A DNA stretch of 64,000 bases from Leptobrachium leishanense (GCA_009667805.1 CM019065.1:153548101-153612100), one strand, 5' to 3'. Counted from the first letter of the stretch, positions 32,297 through 44,488 are shown. A program made the numbers and translations. Notes: a model not told the origin generated them from the sequence alone.

Positions 32297-33760
32297 CCTG
32301 CAACTTCATACGTTTGTGGTAGGCAGCCTGACTAATTAGCACTCCCCTGATCACTGCTTTATGAGCATTCCATAATGTGTGTATGGACACGTCAGGAGTA
32401 TCATTTAACTGAAAGTATGAATCCAACGCGGATCCAACCGCTTTCCTAACCCCCTTTTTCAAAAGAAGCAAAGGATCGAGCCGCCATTGGCCACTGCTGC
32501 CAGACGCCAGTGGGCGGACATGCAAAAGCATGGTCAGACCAAGTTATGGAGCCAATGCCTGATTTCGCAATCAAGGGAATACAGTCCGGGGAGATCAGAA
32601 AATAATCTAATCTGGAGTATGAGGAATGGACCGAGGAGTAAAAGGTGAAATCCTTCATTGTGGGGTGCTGTACTCTCCAGATGTCTATCAGATCATGATT
32701 ACGCACAAACGCATGAAACTGCCTATCTTGGGATGGGGATGGAGCCAGACCGATGCGAGGGGGATGGCCGGATCGGTCCAGTGGGGAGCAGAGCGTAGCA
32801 TTGAAGTCCCCTCCCAATATGATTTTGCCCTTAGCATGCAACCTGAGAAAGGAGGAGAGGTCCGCCCAAAATCCCGCATCTGGCCCATTTGGTGCATATA
32901 CTGACATCAATGTATACCATTTAGACGAGCAAGTACCCCTCACCAAGACATACCTCCCAGTGGAGTCAGAATATACATCAATAATCTGCAGAGGACAGGA
33001 ATTATGCAACAAAATAGCGGCCCCATTCCGTTTAGGAACTGCACAGGAGGTGAAGACACGGGACTAGGATGGGTCTGCTAAGCGAAAGGCCGCAGTGGTA
33101 GAGATCCTAGTCTCTTGGAGGAATGCGATGTTCGCAGACTTCCGCTTAAGGTCCCGAAACAGGAAACGGCGCTTGCGCGGGGAATTTAGTCCCTTGACAT
33201 TCAAGGAGAGGAATTTAAGATCAGAAATCATTATGGGACTAGGAATGGGAACGCATGGCCACCATCCTCCCCACGTCTCCACCAGCTCCCAGCCTCTTGC
33301 CGAGGGGGGAGATGACAGGACGGGAGCCGCCTACATAGGAAAAAAAGTGTTAAATACATCAACATAATCATACGGCTGAGAGGTCAGAGAAGAGAAAGTA
33401 GGGCCGGGCCGGGGGAATAGGTAGGGATGGGGAAATAAGGAGAAAGAGGAAGGGAAAAAAGAACAAAACGTCCCGAAACGGATGGGTAAACCAAAGGAAC
33501 GGAACCTTGGAGGAGGAGGTAGTCTCGGGGAAACCAGCACACCATGGGGAAGAAACCCTCGGCCACTGTCCCCCCGAGCAACCGCCACATTAAACGTCAT
33601 ACTAAAACTACAACCACCTTAACAAATAAATCAGAGGCACAAAGCAATAGCAGAATATAACCTAAGAAAGCATCAAAGAGCCGTCTAAGGGCTAAGCCCC
33701 GCAAAACCTGGACTGAAGGATATATATGCCCTCACTTAGGGCACCCACGGACGTCCACAT

Positions 33761-34705
33761 TCAATCTCCAGCCGGAGACCAGTCTCTGGAGAGCCGTGGC
33801 AGAGAACTCGGAGGGGTGAGCTGAGCAATTGCGTCCGGGACCTCCAATCCCAGCTGGCGTAGGAAGTCCTGAGCCCTGTACAGGTGTGTGCAAGAATACG
33901 TGCGACCATCTTTGTGTACCAAAATACGAAATGGGAATCCCCACGAGTAGCGCATATCGTGAGAGCGCAGCAGTTCTGTGACTACCCTGCGTTTAGCCAG
34001 GGTCGACGGGGCAAGGTCCTGGTAGAAAAGCAACTGACCATCCTCGTACTCCACCTGTTGGTCGCGAGCTGTGCGTAGTAAAGCTTCCCTGGTCGAGTAA
34101 TAATGTAATCTAGCGACTACGTGGTGCGGTGGTGCGTTCTGGCCTTTCCGCACCCCCAGAGTATGGTGTATCTGGTCAATCAAATATCTAGCCGGTGGCA
34201 GCGCGGGTAATAACTTTTTCATAATGCCAGTAAGCGTGGCGTCCAGCGCATCTGATGTCACCGATTCAGGCAGGCCTCGGAGCCTGACGTTGTTGCGTCT
34301 GGACCTGTTTGATAAATCTTCCATGCCTCCTCTAGTGTCTCCACCCGTGTTGCTAGTGTCTCAGCGTGGTGGGCAAGTGTGTTGCACGTGTCCGTAAATG
34401 CCTCTGCCCGTTCCTCGAGACGTGCTGTGCGTGTCCCAATTACCTGGACCTCCGCCATGAGCGCCCTCGTGTTGCGCGCCAGCTCCTCCGCTAGAAAATT
34501 CTTGCAGGCGGCGGATGTCCTGACGGGTCGCCGGGCCCGAGTCCTGCTCCATCTCAGATGTGTCTGAGCCTGGGGATGGGCTTCTCCCTCCATCTCTGGA
34601 GGAAGCGCCGCCATCTTGGGGCCTGGTCACTGTGCGGGTCTGTGGTGTGAAAATCGGCGCTACAAGTGCGCTGTCAGGCTTTTTTGTTTTTTTGGAGGAC
34701 TTCAT
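33761..34705 (-). pseudogene. L1 ORF1p (coiled coil, RRM-like, C-terminal domain), frameshifted
   Basis: ORF1p is the RNA-binding chaperone of L1. Start KSSKKTKKPD at 34705 is followed by a low-complexity N-terminus, then in another frame a heptad-rich coiled coil (RNTRALMAEVQVIGTRTARL and ETLATRVETLEEAW, about 34510-34330). The third frame, from 34324, gives MEDLSNRSRRNNVRLRGLPE, the conserved entry into the RRM-like domain, and later FYQDLAPSTLAKRR and LYRAQDFLRQLGL of the C-terminal domain. Two frame changes, near 34500 and 34325, disrupt it. Confidence 0.85.
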
Positions 34706-34861
34706 GGCTCCTGCTATCTTCCCTTGTACCTCCAGAGCGAAATAAAGAAGATTAAAGTGGTGGTTGTCTCAATTCAATCAGCGGCTACTCGGGAGCTCCA
34801 GCAGCACACGTCCTCTCACATTGCCAGCTCGACTCCGCCTCCCCATGTATGGACTATTTTT

Positions 34862-35368
34862 ATATACACTATCTTTTATTCCATTTTTTTCTGTTCACTT
34901 CATTTTTTCACCTTTTAATTGTTTTATTCGTTTTTATGGACTTAAAGGAATAAATAGTTTTGGTTTTTTTTCCCCCCACTTATTTATTGTATTTTAACTG
35001 CAGCACAAGGATCAAGCACTGTGCCTTATTTCCAGCATCTGGACAAATTACCACGCCCTTTATAGAGCACCTTGCTCACTGATTGTGTTCAGCCCATATC
35101 TATGGTGTTTTAGCCTTAGAGCTACCTACAAATCATCTATTTTTGCAGAGTTCATTGCATTTAACACTGTTTGATCTTATTGTTTGTGTTGTTTTTTTTT
35201 TTTTTTCTTGCAGTACACATTTTACTATTAAGTCATGTCCTTTGTAAGTTCACGGATGTCACATTTTTTGTGGTTCCATATGTATTTTTTTGCTTTATAA
35301 TTTTTATCCTTTTTTATTCTATTTCTGGTCAATACAGTCCTCTCACGCGGTGAGTCTCCTACTTATTT
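34862..35368. other. No gene recognised; T-rich
   Basis: T-rich sequence downstream of the L1 target site; it holds poly(T) runs but no coding or terminal-repeat structure I can identify. Confidence 0.35.
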
Positions 35369-35371
35369 TTA

Positions 35372-35562
35372 CAGGGTTATTCAGAGAGCGTGAAAAGCAG
35401 GAGAATGACTGGAGAATGAAAAACTCTAGGTCAAAATAGCTGATTTGGAAAGAGAGATGAAAGTGAGAATTTTTCTGGTTTGGCTATTTTGACCTAGAAT
35501 TTTTCATTCTCCAATTATTCTCCAGTCATTCTCCTGCTTTTCACGCTCTCTCAATAACCCTG
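35372..35562. mobile_element. Harbinger-type MITE, 191 bp
   Basis: The arms begin CAGGGTTATTCAGAGAGCGT and are complemented at the right end (CACGCTCTCTCAATAACCCTG), with about 70 bp of pairing. The flanks are TTA (35369-35371 and 35563-35565). The TWA target duplication supports PIF/Harbinger. It shares termini with 36674-37539. Confidence 0.8.
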
Positions 35563-35565
35563 TTA

Positions 35566-36670
35566 GTTTTTTATATACAGTCCATTTCCTTTTATTTTCC
35601 TGCCTATGCCAATAGAGCCATCTAGTGGCGCCATACAGACACTACACCCATTTCTATATCTACATTTGTACTTCAGCACAACAATCAACAAGGCTGTTCA
35701 AGAAATTTCAATATGTCCATTCCAAGTTGTAAATGCTAGTCGTGGGTTTTTGGTTTTCTCAATAAAAGACCATTAACATAATTTTTGTTTAGCACTTTAA
35801 TTTATTCATCCGTGTACAGATTTCTTATTTTTTAAGCTAGTTTGTGATCGTTTTTCTTGCCACTGTCTTTCCTATAGCCTCTAAGCTAGTGATCCATTGA
35901 TTGCTTGTTTTTATCTGTGGGTCTGACAGGCCATGCAACCCAGCCTTTATTCGGGGGGGCTTTAACATGGCTACATCTTAGGCTTGTGACAGACTGCTTC
36001 GTTTTTGCTTAGCATCTGAATATCACTTTAATGGTTTGCATTTAATTAGAAATCCTGTGAATTTGAAAAGGTATGGGCTTGGCACTTGGAGGAAAAAAAA
36101 TCTCTTGCATGTACGTTTTGCAGAATTCTAGAAGTCTGATATTTTGGCTGTATGCTGAATTATCTGAAGGATAAAATGTTGGATCCGGGGTATTGCGCTT
36201 CTTTCCAGCTTAGTCGGTGATCTTGCGTAAACAAAGGCCTTCAGTAGAACAGCATTTCCAGTTTCTTGTATTGCGTAGCGATCATGTGGGGGATTTCTAT
36301 CCTCTATAAATTTGCATGCTTTTTATGGCTGTCGGAGCTCTTAAATCAATATATGGGTTGACCCAGTAGAAGTCTTAAATTTAGATTAGCTGTCTGTATA
36401 AACTGCAACTGAAACATGCCCAGCTTGATTTATGGGTGGAAAACCTGGGATTTGCTGTTTTAAGATGTTGCAGTGCCCTGGCTGTGGGTAATGGGTAGCG
36501 TGGTCAGTAAACACTGCAGTGCGAAAGGTTAGCCATCCCTGCCTAGTGGGTATTGCATGTTGGAACCTCTGTAGTAAAATTCAGGATTCCAACCAGAATG
36601 ACTTCTAGGACCAGAGTTGCTTGCCCATCGAGTGAGATAGCCAGTATTCATTTCGGCATAATTCCTAAAC
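35566..36670. other. No feature recognised
   Basis: There are no convincing open frames, splice-flanked exons or repeats. Composition is T-rich and unremarkable. Confidence 0.35.
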
Positions 36671-36673
36671 TAA

Positions 36674-37539
36674 CAGGGTTATTCAAAGAGATCCGAATGG
36701 CTGGAGAAAGGTAACCGAACGCTGAAATTTAGCGTACAGTTAACTTTCCTAGCCATTCGGCTATTCAGAGAGCAGGCAGTTCACCAAATCTTGGCGAATT
36801 GCCTGCACATACGGTGCCTGTTTGAGGGCAGTGAAATCCCCATAGCTTCGGCTATTCAGAGAACACAAACCAGCAGTGAAAGGTTCCCGAAATGCCCTGC
36901 CATTCAGTGGTTTAATTCGGCAGGTTTATTAAGGCGAATCCCATAGGCTTCAATGTTAAAAATATTCCTGTTTTAATCCAATATCTAATAAACCGTTCAT
37001 TATAATATTCTGCAGTAAAGAGTCTCTTTATTCCTAGATGTTTTAGGATATTTTAAGCATTTTTCTGGATTTTGTTTTTGAAAATGAATTCAGATTTTTT
37101 TTACTTATTTTTTCTGTAAAAGCCCTTTTTATCATTCCTTGGACCTCATATGTAAATTTCAGACATTTTCGCTCAGTAGTTTCTTTGCAGGGTTTCATTT
37201 TTCAAACATTCAAGCAAACTGTTTTTTTAATTTATTCACTCCATTCGTCTGTGGTGTCGGCTTTTTCCGACAGCTGCGCTGCATGTGATCGGCTCCTGCT
37301 CGGGTTTTTCGGCGGGTTAATCCAGATGTTTTTGCGGGTTTTGGCGTGCATTCGCCGGGTTTTTGCGGTGAGTTTTCGTTGGGTTTGAGGCGGCTCTTCC
37401 CTGCACTTCGACGGCCCTGTGGTACTTGCTGAATACACCGCAGGGTCGCCGGAATGGGATTGCTGAATCGCCCCAAATTGAAGAGAACGAAAAGTCACTG
37501 AACATGTTGTGACTTTTCGATTCTCTTTGAATTACCCTG
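36674..37539. mobile_element. Harbinger-type non-autonomous element, 866 bp
   Basis: The ends are CAGGGTTATTCAAAGAG and CTCTTTGAATTACCCTG, with TAA flanks (36671-36673 and 37540-37542). Internal copies of the terminus motif GGCTATTCAGAGA occur near 36770 and 36850, suggesting nested or rearranged ends. No transposase is present. Confidence 0.8.
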
Positions 37540-37542
37540 TAA

Positions 37543-38317
37543 GTCTGCAATAAGAGGTCTTTGCTGTATAACCAGCCCTAGTATAAAACCTCATCAGCAA
37601 AGGATAAATGTTTATCAAAATCCGTTTCTAGTGCACTGTATACAAAATATGCATGCAGTTTCATTTTTGTATAAAGTTGCAGTGATATCATGGTGATGTA
37701 AGCTTTTTCCCTTTCCCCTTCTGCAATCTCTCATCTGAAGACTTGGGTTGTAATGGAAAGAGCTGTGTAAAGAAGCTATAATTATCTGTATGTGTCTTGT
37801 AACATGGAATTTTTAAATTGTAATGACATGTCTGCATAGTAATAATAGGAATAACCTACCCTACTGAATTCCTGCAAAAAACAGCGTTCATACACCATAA
37901 ACTGAGATTGGCTTGAAAAAAACAGTGGTTTAGGCAAGGTAATTTATGCCCGGAATTCAGCTTGACACGACCTGTATCTTCTGGGGAAAAAGGATCTCTT
38001 TGTTAATGTGGGAACCGTCAATGCTGCTTTGACTGCACTTGAGCGATGTGTCTTCAACTGATGGGACACTGGATTGTTGGACAGCATGTCGCCTAACACA
38101 GCAGCACTTGGTGTGGTTACGATGCCTTTTCCTGCTTTATACCCTCATCTCTCTAGAGTAGAAGTGCAATAATATGGCTTCACCCTACCAAATCTAATGC
38201 CTTTACAACCTGACAAAAACCCAGTTGTGATTTTTGGGGGAAAAAAAATAGATGTGGGATGAGATGGAAAGGCTGTATTGCAACTGAACTTAATAAATCG
38301 AACTTAAAACAAAAAAA
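37543..38317. other. No feature recognised
   Basis: There is no identifiable coding region or repeat structure apart from A- and T-runs near 38250-38315. Confidence 0.35.
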
Positions 38318-38612
38318 AAATCAATCTGCATATATATGCTGCAGCAATAATAAAAACACGCACAACTTGTCAATTTTATTGTTTGGGTATGTGTAACTAT
38401 ACATAGCTGTATTTTTTATTTTTTTTATTTGTCCTGGCTGAACCCAAATACACCAGTCATTCAGATTTGTTGTTACCATCAGCTTTTCAAAGACGTTAAA
38501 ATTATGTGCGCAAACATTGTCCGTTAAAAGTTTGCACATAGACTGTAATACCATCCGCGTACCAGCGCACAAACGCATTTGCGCACACAATGTTAAGTAT
38601 AGGACGCGCGCA
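38318..38612 (-). mobile_element. Unclassified element copy 2, left portion (continues 42735-42911)
   Basis: The complement matches 19560-19875, including TTTTATTGTTTGGGTATG, CCATCCGCGTACCAGCGCAC and TTAAGTATAGGACGCGCG. A hAT has inserted at 38613. The element resumes at 42735 and ends near GGGCCC at 42906-42911. Confidence 0.7.
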
Positions 38613-38734
38613 CAGGGGCGGACTGACTAGTCGGGCAGTTCGGACCTGGACTGAGGCCCCGGACCCAGGCCAGGGGCCCGGGTCCTTGCCTCTTTGTAGT
38701 CAGCCCGAAATAAAGCAAGTTGCGATGACCGCAG

Positions 38735-40215
38735 TGTAGCCTCTGGTCCGCCTTCAACACCCTCCTCTACCCACCTACACCTCCCCCCTCAGCTGCCTTC
38801 AGCGCTCAAGACCTGGCAGACTACTTCCTCAGTAAAACTCTAACTATCAGAAGCAACATCCCAACACAAGATAGTTATCTGCCACCTCCACTCCCAGAGG
38901 TCCCCTCTGCCACCCGCTGCCTCCCAGCCACTGAGGAGGAAGTCAATTCCTTATTGTCCTCCTCACATCTCACCAGGTGCCCACTCGACCCCATTCCCTC
39001 ACATCTAATTCCTCCCCTCTCCTCCTCCCTCACCCCTGCTCTCACACACATCTTCAACCTATCTCTCTCCACTGGCTCCTTTCCATCCGCCTTCAAACAC
39101 GCGCTAGTTACCCCTTTACTAAAGAAACCATCCCTCGATCCCAACTCTCCATCCAACTACCGCCCTGTATCCCTGCTTCCCTTTACCTCTAAGCTCTTAG
39201 AAAAACTAGTCTTCAACCACCTCTCCCTCTTCCTGTCCTCCAATTCCCTACTTGACCCTCTGCAATCTGGCTTCCGTCCCCTACACTCAACTGAAACTGC
39301 CCTTACCAAAGTCACCAACGACCTCCTAACTGCTAAAAAAAACACGGCCACTATTCTATTCTCATCCTGCTTGACCTCTCGGCTGCTTTTGATACTGTTG
39401 ACCACCCCCTCCTTCTACAGACCATCAACTCTCTGGGTCTCGGTGACACTGCACTTGCTTGGGTTGACTCCTATTTATCCAACAGGTCCTTCTGTGTGTC
39501 CTTTGCTGGTAACTCCTCCTCTTCATTGCCTCTATCTGTTGGTGTACCTCAAGGCTCTGTCCTTGGTCCTCTGCTCTTTTCCATCTACACCTCCTCCCTG
39601 GGCAAAATCATCAACAGCTTTGGCTTTAATTACCACCTCTACGCTGATGACACTCAGATCTACCTCTCTACCCCTGATCTCTCTCCCCCTGTCCTTTCAA
39701 AAGTCAGTGACTGTTTATCTGGTATCTCCTCCTGGATGGCCTCCCACCACCTAAAGATCAACATGTCAAAGACTGAGCTCCTACTCATTCCTCCCTCCAA
39801 AGCCTCCCCACCTCCTGACTTCTCTATCACGGTGGAGGATGCGCCTAGCTTCTCCCCGCATCACCTCTTCCCATGATAGACTGCAGGATTTCTCACGCGC
39901 ATCCCCCACTCTCTGGAACGCTCTCCGTCGTACTGTCAGACTTTCCCCTATCTTCTCTTCCTTCAAACGTTCCTATTTAGGGAAGCCTACCACCCAACTC
40001 ACTGACGCAACCATCAAACACTCTCACATTGCAGTCCTCTCCTCCTGTTTCCAACCCCAACCCTCCTAGATTGTGAGTTCCTACGGGAATAGGGCCCTCA
40101 TCTCCTCCTGTACTGTTTGTCAAATGTTGTTCAATGTATTGTATTGTAACCCTGTCTATACTGTGCCTATTGTACAGCGCTGCGGAATATGCTGGCGCTT
40201 TATAAATAAATAATA
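38735..40215 (+). mobile_element. L2 LINE, 5'-truncated, copy 1
   Basis: The reverse transcriptase region reads [17 protein letters not shown], then (frame change near 39350) [37 protein letters not shown] and [13 protein letters not shown], typical of L2. A further part holds [19 protein letters not shown]. The 3' end contains TGTACAGCGCTGCGGAATAT and ends TTTATAAATAAATAATAAT. The minus-strand copy at 52290-54060 is closely similar. The upstream endonuclease is missing, and frameshifts near 39350 and 39840 inactivate it. Confidence 0.92.
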
Positions 40216-40639
40216 ATCATCACAATTTGCCCAGGATGTCCGCTGAGCGAGGAAGGATAGGCAGCTGATTGCTGACCGATCGCGGAGGTGCAGGTGCACA
40301 TGTGACGTGGCATCACATGACTTCTGAGCAGACATCATCATGTACAGCTGCACGTGTCACCCGGCGCCAGGATTGTGTGTGAAGAGACTCAAGGTGGGGC
40401 TGCCTGCTGCTGCAGTTCAGCCACCAGCTATGGATGGGGCCCTTCCTGCTCCTCCTGAGGGGCCCCCTGTAGTTTGGCATGCTGCCAGATTTGGGGCCCC
40501 CTCAAGCACAATGCTGAAGGGGACCAGTGCCACTCTGAGAGCTGCTGTTGCACAGACACGGAGAGAGAAGCCCCGCCCCCACATGCCTGCAGATCTGAAA
40601 TCTCCCAGGAATAATTAAGCAGCAGCTAAAGAGGGGGGG

Positions 40640-41030
40640 TGAGAGAGTCAGGGGGGGGCAGTAGTGTGTGAGTGTGTGTCATTAAGTGGGGAGGAAGTCA
40701 TAGTGTGTAGGGGGGTTAAGACAGTGTCTGGGGGTGGAGAGGAGCCTGTGTGTGTGGAAACTATGTGTGAAGGGTTAGGAGTGAATGGGGGTGGAGAGGA
40801 GCCAGTGTGTGTGGAAACTGTGTGTGAGGGGCTAAGACAGTGTCTGGGGGTGGAGAGGAGCCAGTGTGTGTGAGGGGCTAAGACAGTGTCTGGGGGTGGA
40901 GAGGAGCGTGTGTGGTTAAAGACAGTGTCTGGGGGTGGAGAGGAGCCATTGTGTGTGTGGCAGAAACTGAGGGGTTAAGAAGACATTGTCTGGAGGTGGA
41001 GAGAAGCCATTGTGTGTGTGTGTGTGGGGG
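40640..41030. repeat. Tandem repeat with GACAGTGTCTGGGGGTGGAG, about 55-60 bp unit
   Basis: About six copies of AGACAGTGTCTGGGGGTGGAG followed by AGGAGCC(A/T)GTGTGTG and GAGGGGTTAAG lie in the hAT interior. Unit lengths vary through TG-run changes. Confidence 0.88.
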
Positions 41031-41189
41031 TTAAATGAGTATGTGTATATTATATAATAAATATAAACTTTATTATATATTTTAAAATAATGAACTAGAT
41101 ATAATTAAAATATTTTAAATGTATTTATTATTTATATTCACTTTAATAATTATTTTAAAATAACATTTATATTTGAGTTCTATTTCTGT

Positions 41190-41970
41190 GGATTCTGTGA
41201 TACGGACAGCACATTACTGTTATGTGCTGTGTATGTGCGTATCACAGAGCTCCACAGCAATAAAACGCACGCTCATGCACAGCACACATAACTGAGTTTT
41301 ATTACTGTGATGCTCTGTGATACGCTCATACACACTGCACATTACAGTATCAGCGCATCACAGTAATAAAACTCACACTCATACACACCGCACATTACTG
41401 TATCAGAGCATTACAGTAATAAAACTCACAGTAATGTGTGACGTTTATGAGCGTATGACAGAGCTCCACAGCAATAAAACTCACAGTAATGTGCAGTGTG
41501 TATGAGCATATCACAGAGCATCAAAGTAATAAAACTCACAGTAATGTGCAGTGTGTATGAGCATATCACAGAGCATCAAAGTAATAAAACTCACAGTAAT
41601 GTGTGCTGTGTATGAGCATGAGTTTTATTGCTGGAGCTCTGTGATACTATCATACACAGCACACATTACTGTGTCATACTGTGATGATCTGTGACACAGT
41701 AATATGCGCTGTGTATGAGCGTGTCACAGATCATCACAGTATGACACAGTAATGTGCGCTGTGTATGATGGTATCACAGAGCTCCACAGCAATAAAACTG
41801 CAGTGTGTATGAGTGTATCACAGTAATAAAACTCACGCTCATACACACACACACACACATTACTGTGAGTTTTATTACTGTGATACAGTAATGTATGTTG
41901 TGTATGAGCGAATCACAGTAATAAAACTCACAGTAATGTGGGTTTTATTACTGTGATACACTCATACACA
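41190..41970. repeat. Tandem and inverted repeat, TCACAGTAATGTGC module
   Basis: The module CAGAGCTCCACAGCAATAAA, followed by ACTCACAGTAATGTGC and TGTGTATGAGCGTATCA, recurs about 12 times, and many copies are inverted relative to neighbours (for example TGAGTTTTATTACTGTGA). Related single copies occur at 17160-17230 and 63446-63500. Confidence 0.88.
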
Positions 41971-42911
41971 CATACTGTCCTCCAAATCATCTGGGAGCAG
42001 GCTGCTTGTTGGCCCTGTGCAGCACCTTAACAGAAATTTGCCTAAAGGCCTCAATATACCTGGAGCTGCTTCTGCATGCGAGTGCAAGACCAGGGCCTGT
42101 CAGCAAACCAGTGCCAGCAAGACCAGCCATACCAGTGCCAGCCAGTTTCACCAGCCACAGCCAGCCTGAGCCACACACAAAGTTAAGGTGAGCTTGGTGG
42201 AGCCAACCTGGGACTATATGCCATAGTTGTCGATAAGATAACTGCAGGAAACATAGCCTGTCCTGTAGTTATTTTATCGTCAAGAAACGCTATTCCATTT
42301 GACCCGCATGCTTGCTGAGCTTGCGGTTCTAATGTAGCGTTTCCATGCGTGAGGTTACTGTACGTTATTGCCTCCTATATTTATTATGGGAGACGTTAAT
42401 TGTGAGCTCTGCGTGGAAGCACAGTCTATTCCAAAGTAACCTGCGCTTCCACACAGGAGATGGTGTATTTCACTGTAAAAGATCTCCCCCCCCCCCCATT
42501 AAATTCCATACTCAACGCGATCCGCTGCTTCTTCTCCCCGGGAGCAGAGTGAGACTGGGAACATATAGTTCCTAGTCTCCTTCTGCGATTCATATGCGGC
42601 TGTGCACGATCTCACGTGAATGAGCTCATGCACAGCTCGCGGCTGGAACGCACAAGGCTCCATGGATAGAGTCTGGTGGGGGGGCCCTTTCTTTATTTGG
42701 TCCGGGAGCCCTGAGTCTTGTCAGTCTGCCCCTACGCGCGCAGTACATTATGCTTGCGCAGGGTTCGCGGAGGTTCCCCCGCGTTAGATGTTAACGCATA
42801 TTTTGTGCGTTGGGATTGTAATACGATGTTCTGCGCAAAGGGTTTTGCCCCTCGTGTTAATGCGTTTTTGCGCACGTGCAAAATTGTGCGCTAAAAATGT
42901 AATTGGGCCCA

Positions 42912-43250
42912 ATAACGTCCATTGAAGGACCACACACGAAGTACGGCCGTATGGCAGTGTGGTCGCACAACGAAAGCGACAAACAGACGCAGGTTAGCAA
43001 GCATGTCGAACCGCTAGGACGGACGCACAGAATGAGCTGCGTCCACATAGCGGCCTGTGTGCGTGATTAGGAGATGTCAGACGCTGCACATGTCTGGCCT
43101 ACATAACGTCCAGACACCCAAAGTTACCTGGTTTGGATCTGTCAAAAATCACGGACGTTGTTACGCACCGTGTGACCGCTACCGCGTCTTCTAGATGCAC
43201 GGACGCACAGTCCGTGGAAAATGCTTTCGTCTGACCCTGGCCTAAATAAC
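42912..43250 (+). mobile_element. Harbinger-like MITE fragment, relative of 1179-1604
   Basis: It shares CACACGAAGTACGGCCG, CGTGATT(G/A)GGAGA(C/T)GTCAGACGCTG and ACATAACGTCCAGACAC with the first copy, and ends GTCTGACCCTGGCC followed by TAA. The left end is missing; the unclassified element adjoins it at 42911. Confidence 0.7.
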
Positions 43251-43384
43251 AATAAGGTAGAGATAAACCCGTGACTTGTATGTTTGAACATCCGCAGAGC
43301 ATGTGAAAAATTCTAATGACATTTATCGTTTGGTTTTCATGATTCATATCAATAATCCCGAATTCTACTGGGAATTTAATAGAG

Positions 43385-43600
43385 ATGCTTCATCCTGTGG
43401 ACCAATGGTTCCCAACCCTGGTCCTCGAGTCTCCCTAACAGGCCAGGTTTGCCAGATATGTGAAACACAGCACAGGTGATGGTGATATGATTTGCTGCTC
43501 AGTGATTGCAGGATTCAGTCTGCATTTCCCAAGATGATCTGTAAAATCTGGCCTGTTATGGGTACTTGAGGGTGAGGGTTGTGAACCACTCATGAAGAAG
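43385..43600. mobile_element. hAT-type MITE, diverged copy
   Basis: CAATGGTTCCCAACCCTGG at the left and GGTTGTGAACCACTC at the right are near-complementary ends. The interior matches 15604-15782 over CACAGCACAGGTGAT and ATTCAGTCTGCATTTCCC. No clear target duplication. Confidence 0.6.
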
Positions 43601-43609
43601 ACTTAAAAC

Positions 43610-44342
43610 CTGATGGAATTATTTGATTTATTAAATATAGCAACACAGTATTCAAACCTCCATTGATGAAATAATATAGATAAAAAATGTTTGCACCGGG
43701 CTTAAATACAGTTTCTCGTGTTGCGAAATCTATATGTCTGCTTTGGTTTTAATTAAGACAAATCATACACTACTTACAGAAAACACAGACAAGATAAAAG
43801 TTATCATTTCTTGTATGCTGTCTTGTTGTATTATAAAAAATAAAAAGCTGTGGAATCTTTAGCCAAGGAAGTACAGCTTATGAAATTCATAAAAAGGTAA
43901 GTATCATCACAGGTCTAATGCCACAATGGATTTGAATAGACTTCACTACTTGGCTTCACAGACACTTCTTAAATTAAATTAGGGAATGAAGTAACAGTAT
44001 GATCATAGGAAATTTTGGGGGGAAACCAGACCCTACTGTAGGTGGAGTGACAAGTACCAAACTTGAGATGGAAACACTAGAACAGATTTTAAGATACGGG
44101 AATACCAACATGCTTCAACATGATCAGAAAATAAAATTGTTAGCGAGTGAATTTGGTCAGGCCCAGTCATGAATAGATTATGTTTTCTGGGCGAGCATCT
44201 TTTGTGCAGCTGCAGAGATGAGAGAGAACTTGAGAATGAAATTAACGCATTTCTTTACCATCTCCGTTCCAAAATTCTTAAATAATGGTGAATTTATGGA
44301 AATTTCAGTCCTTCCTCCTACTCATTTTTGTTCCTTTCCACG
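43610..44342 (-). other. Probable 3' untranslated region of the RETSAT-like gene
   Basis: This lies directly downstream of the stop at 44343-44345 on the minus strand and contains no recognised transposon. AATAAA on the minus strand at 43627-43632 is the best polyadenylation-signal candidate. The extent is an inference; no transcript evidence is available. Confidence 0.4.
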
Positions 44343-44488
44343 TCATTCTGTTTTGCTGACCTTTCCTTGAATAATTCTTTTCCTCAATAACATTAGATCA
44401 AAGAAGAGATTTCGGCCTAGGATTTCGGATACGCATATCATAGCTCCATTCAGAGCTCCTACAAACCCGCATAGCTGAATATCTTGAC
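44343..44488 (-). CDS. RETSAT-like oxidoreductase, terminal coding exon
   Basis: This exon encodes the C-terminus of a retinol-saturase-like (all-trans-retinol 13,14-reductase) FAD/NAD-dependent enzyme, an endoplasmic-reticulum-associated family acting on retinol. On the minus strand a strong acceptor, CTCTTCTCTTGTTTTAG, precedes it. The translation GQDIQLCGFVGALNGA contains the conserved C-terminal FAD-contact pattern GQDI..CG..GA..GA, followed by SEILGRNLFFDL and a basic tail ending KTE before TGA. Splicing from 51038 restores the glycine codon across a phase-1 junction (ACA-G|GT). The remainder of the gene must lie upstream on the minus strand. Paralogue identity within the RETSAT family is not resolved. 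Confidence 0.88.

Larger units (their letters stand above)
27550..33282 (-). pseudogene. L1 ORF2: endonuclease-reverse transcriptase, broken
   Basis: ORF2 provides target-primed reverse transcription. The N-terminal APE-type endonuclease (33282-32450) shows LSLNVKGLNSPRKR, then after a frame change LGGDFNATL, SRLDYFLIS and WSDHAF. A hAT interrupts the linker (30391-32296, with flanking octamers). The reverse transcriptase resumes at 30380 with PLKAPGPDGFTYRYY, DSYRPISLLNTDIKLLAKI, LDAEKAFDRAEW and NGTRQGCPLSP. It reaches a TAA at about 29214-29216, two residues before SAYADDILL. The C-terminal part (28860-27550) is one open frame including CWRLCTSKGSFFHMWWTC. Damage is light: a few frame changes and one stop beside the active site. 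Confidence 0.9.
27167..34843 (-). mobile_element. Near full-length L1-type LINE, split by a hAT
   Basis: The 18-base CATGTATGGACTATTTTT flanks the unit at 27149-27166 and 34844-34861. On the minus strand the element starts GGGGAGGCGGAGTCGAGC, has an ORF1, an ORF2 with endonuclease and reverse transcriptase, and ends AATAAAATTATG and a poly(A) tract. Without the 1.9-kb hAT it is about 5.8 kb, close to a complete element. Several frameshifts and stops make it inactive. Confidence 0.9.
38613..42734. mobile_element. hAT transposon (non-autonomous), large, with L2 and tandem arrays inside
   Basis: The ends are CAGGGGCGGACTGACTAG and the complement of TAGGGGCAGACTGACAAG. The flanking octamers are identical, CGCGCGCA (38605-38612 and 42735-42742). 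It lies within copy 2 of the unclassified element. The interior has an L2 insertion, two tandem arrays and no transposase. Confidence 0.88.
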
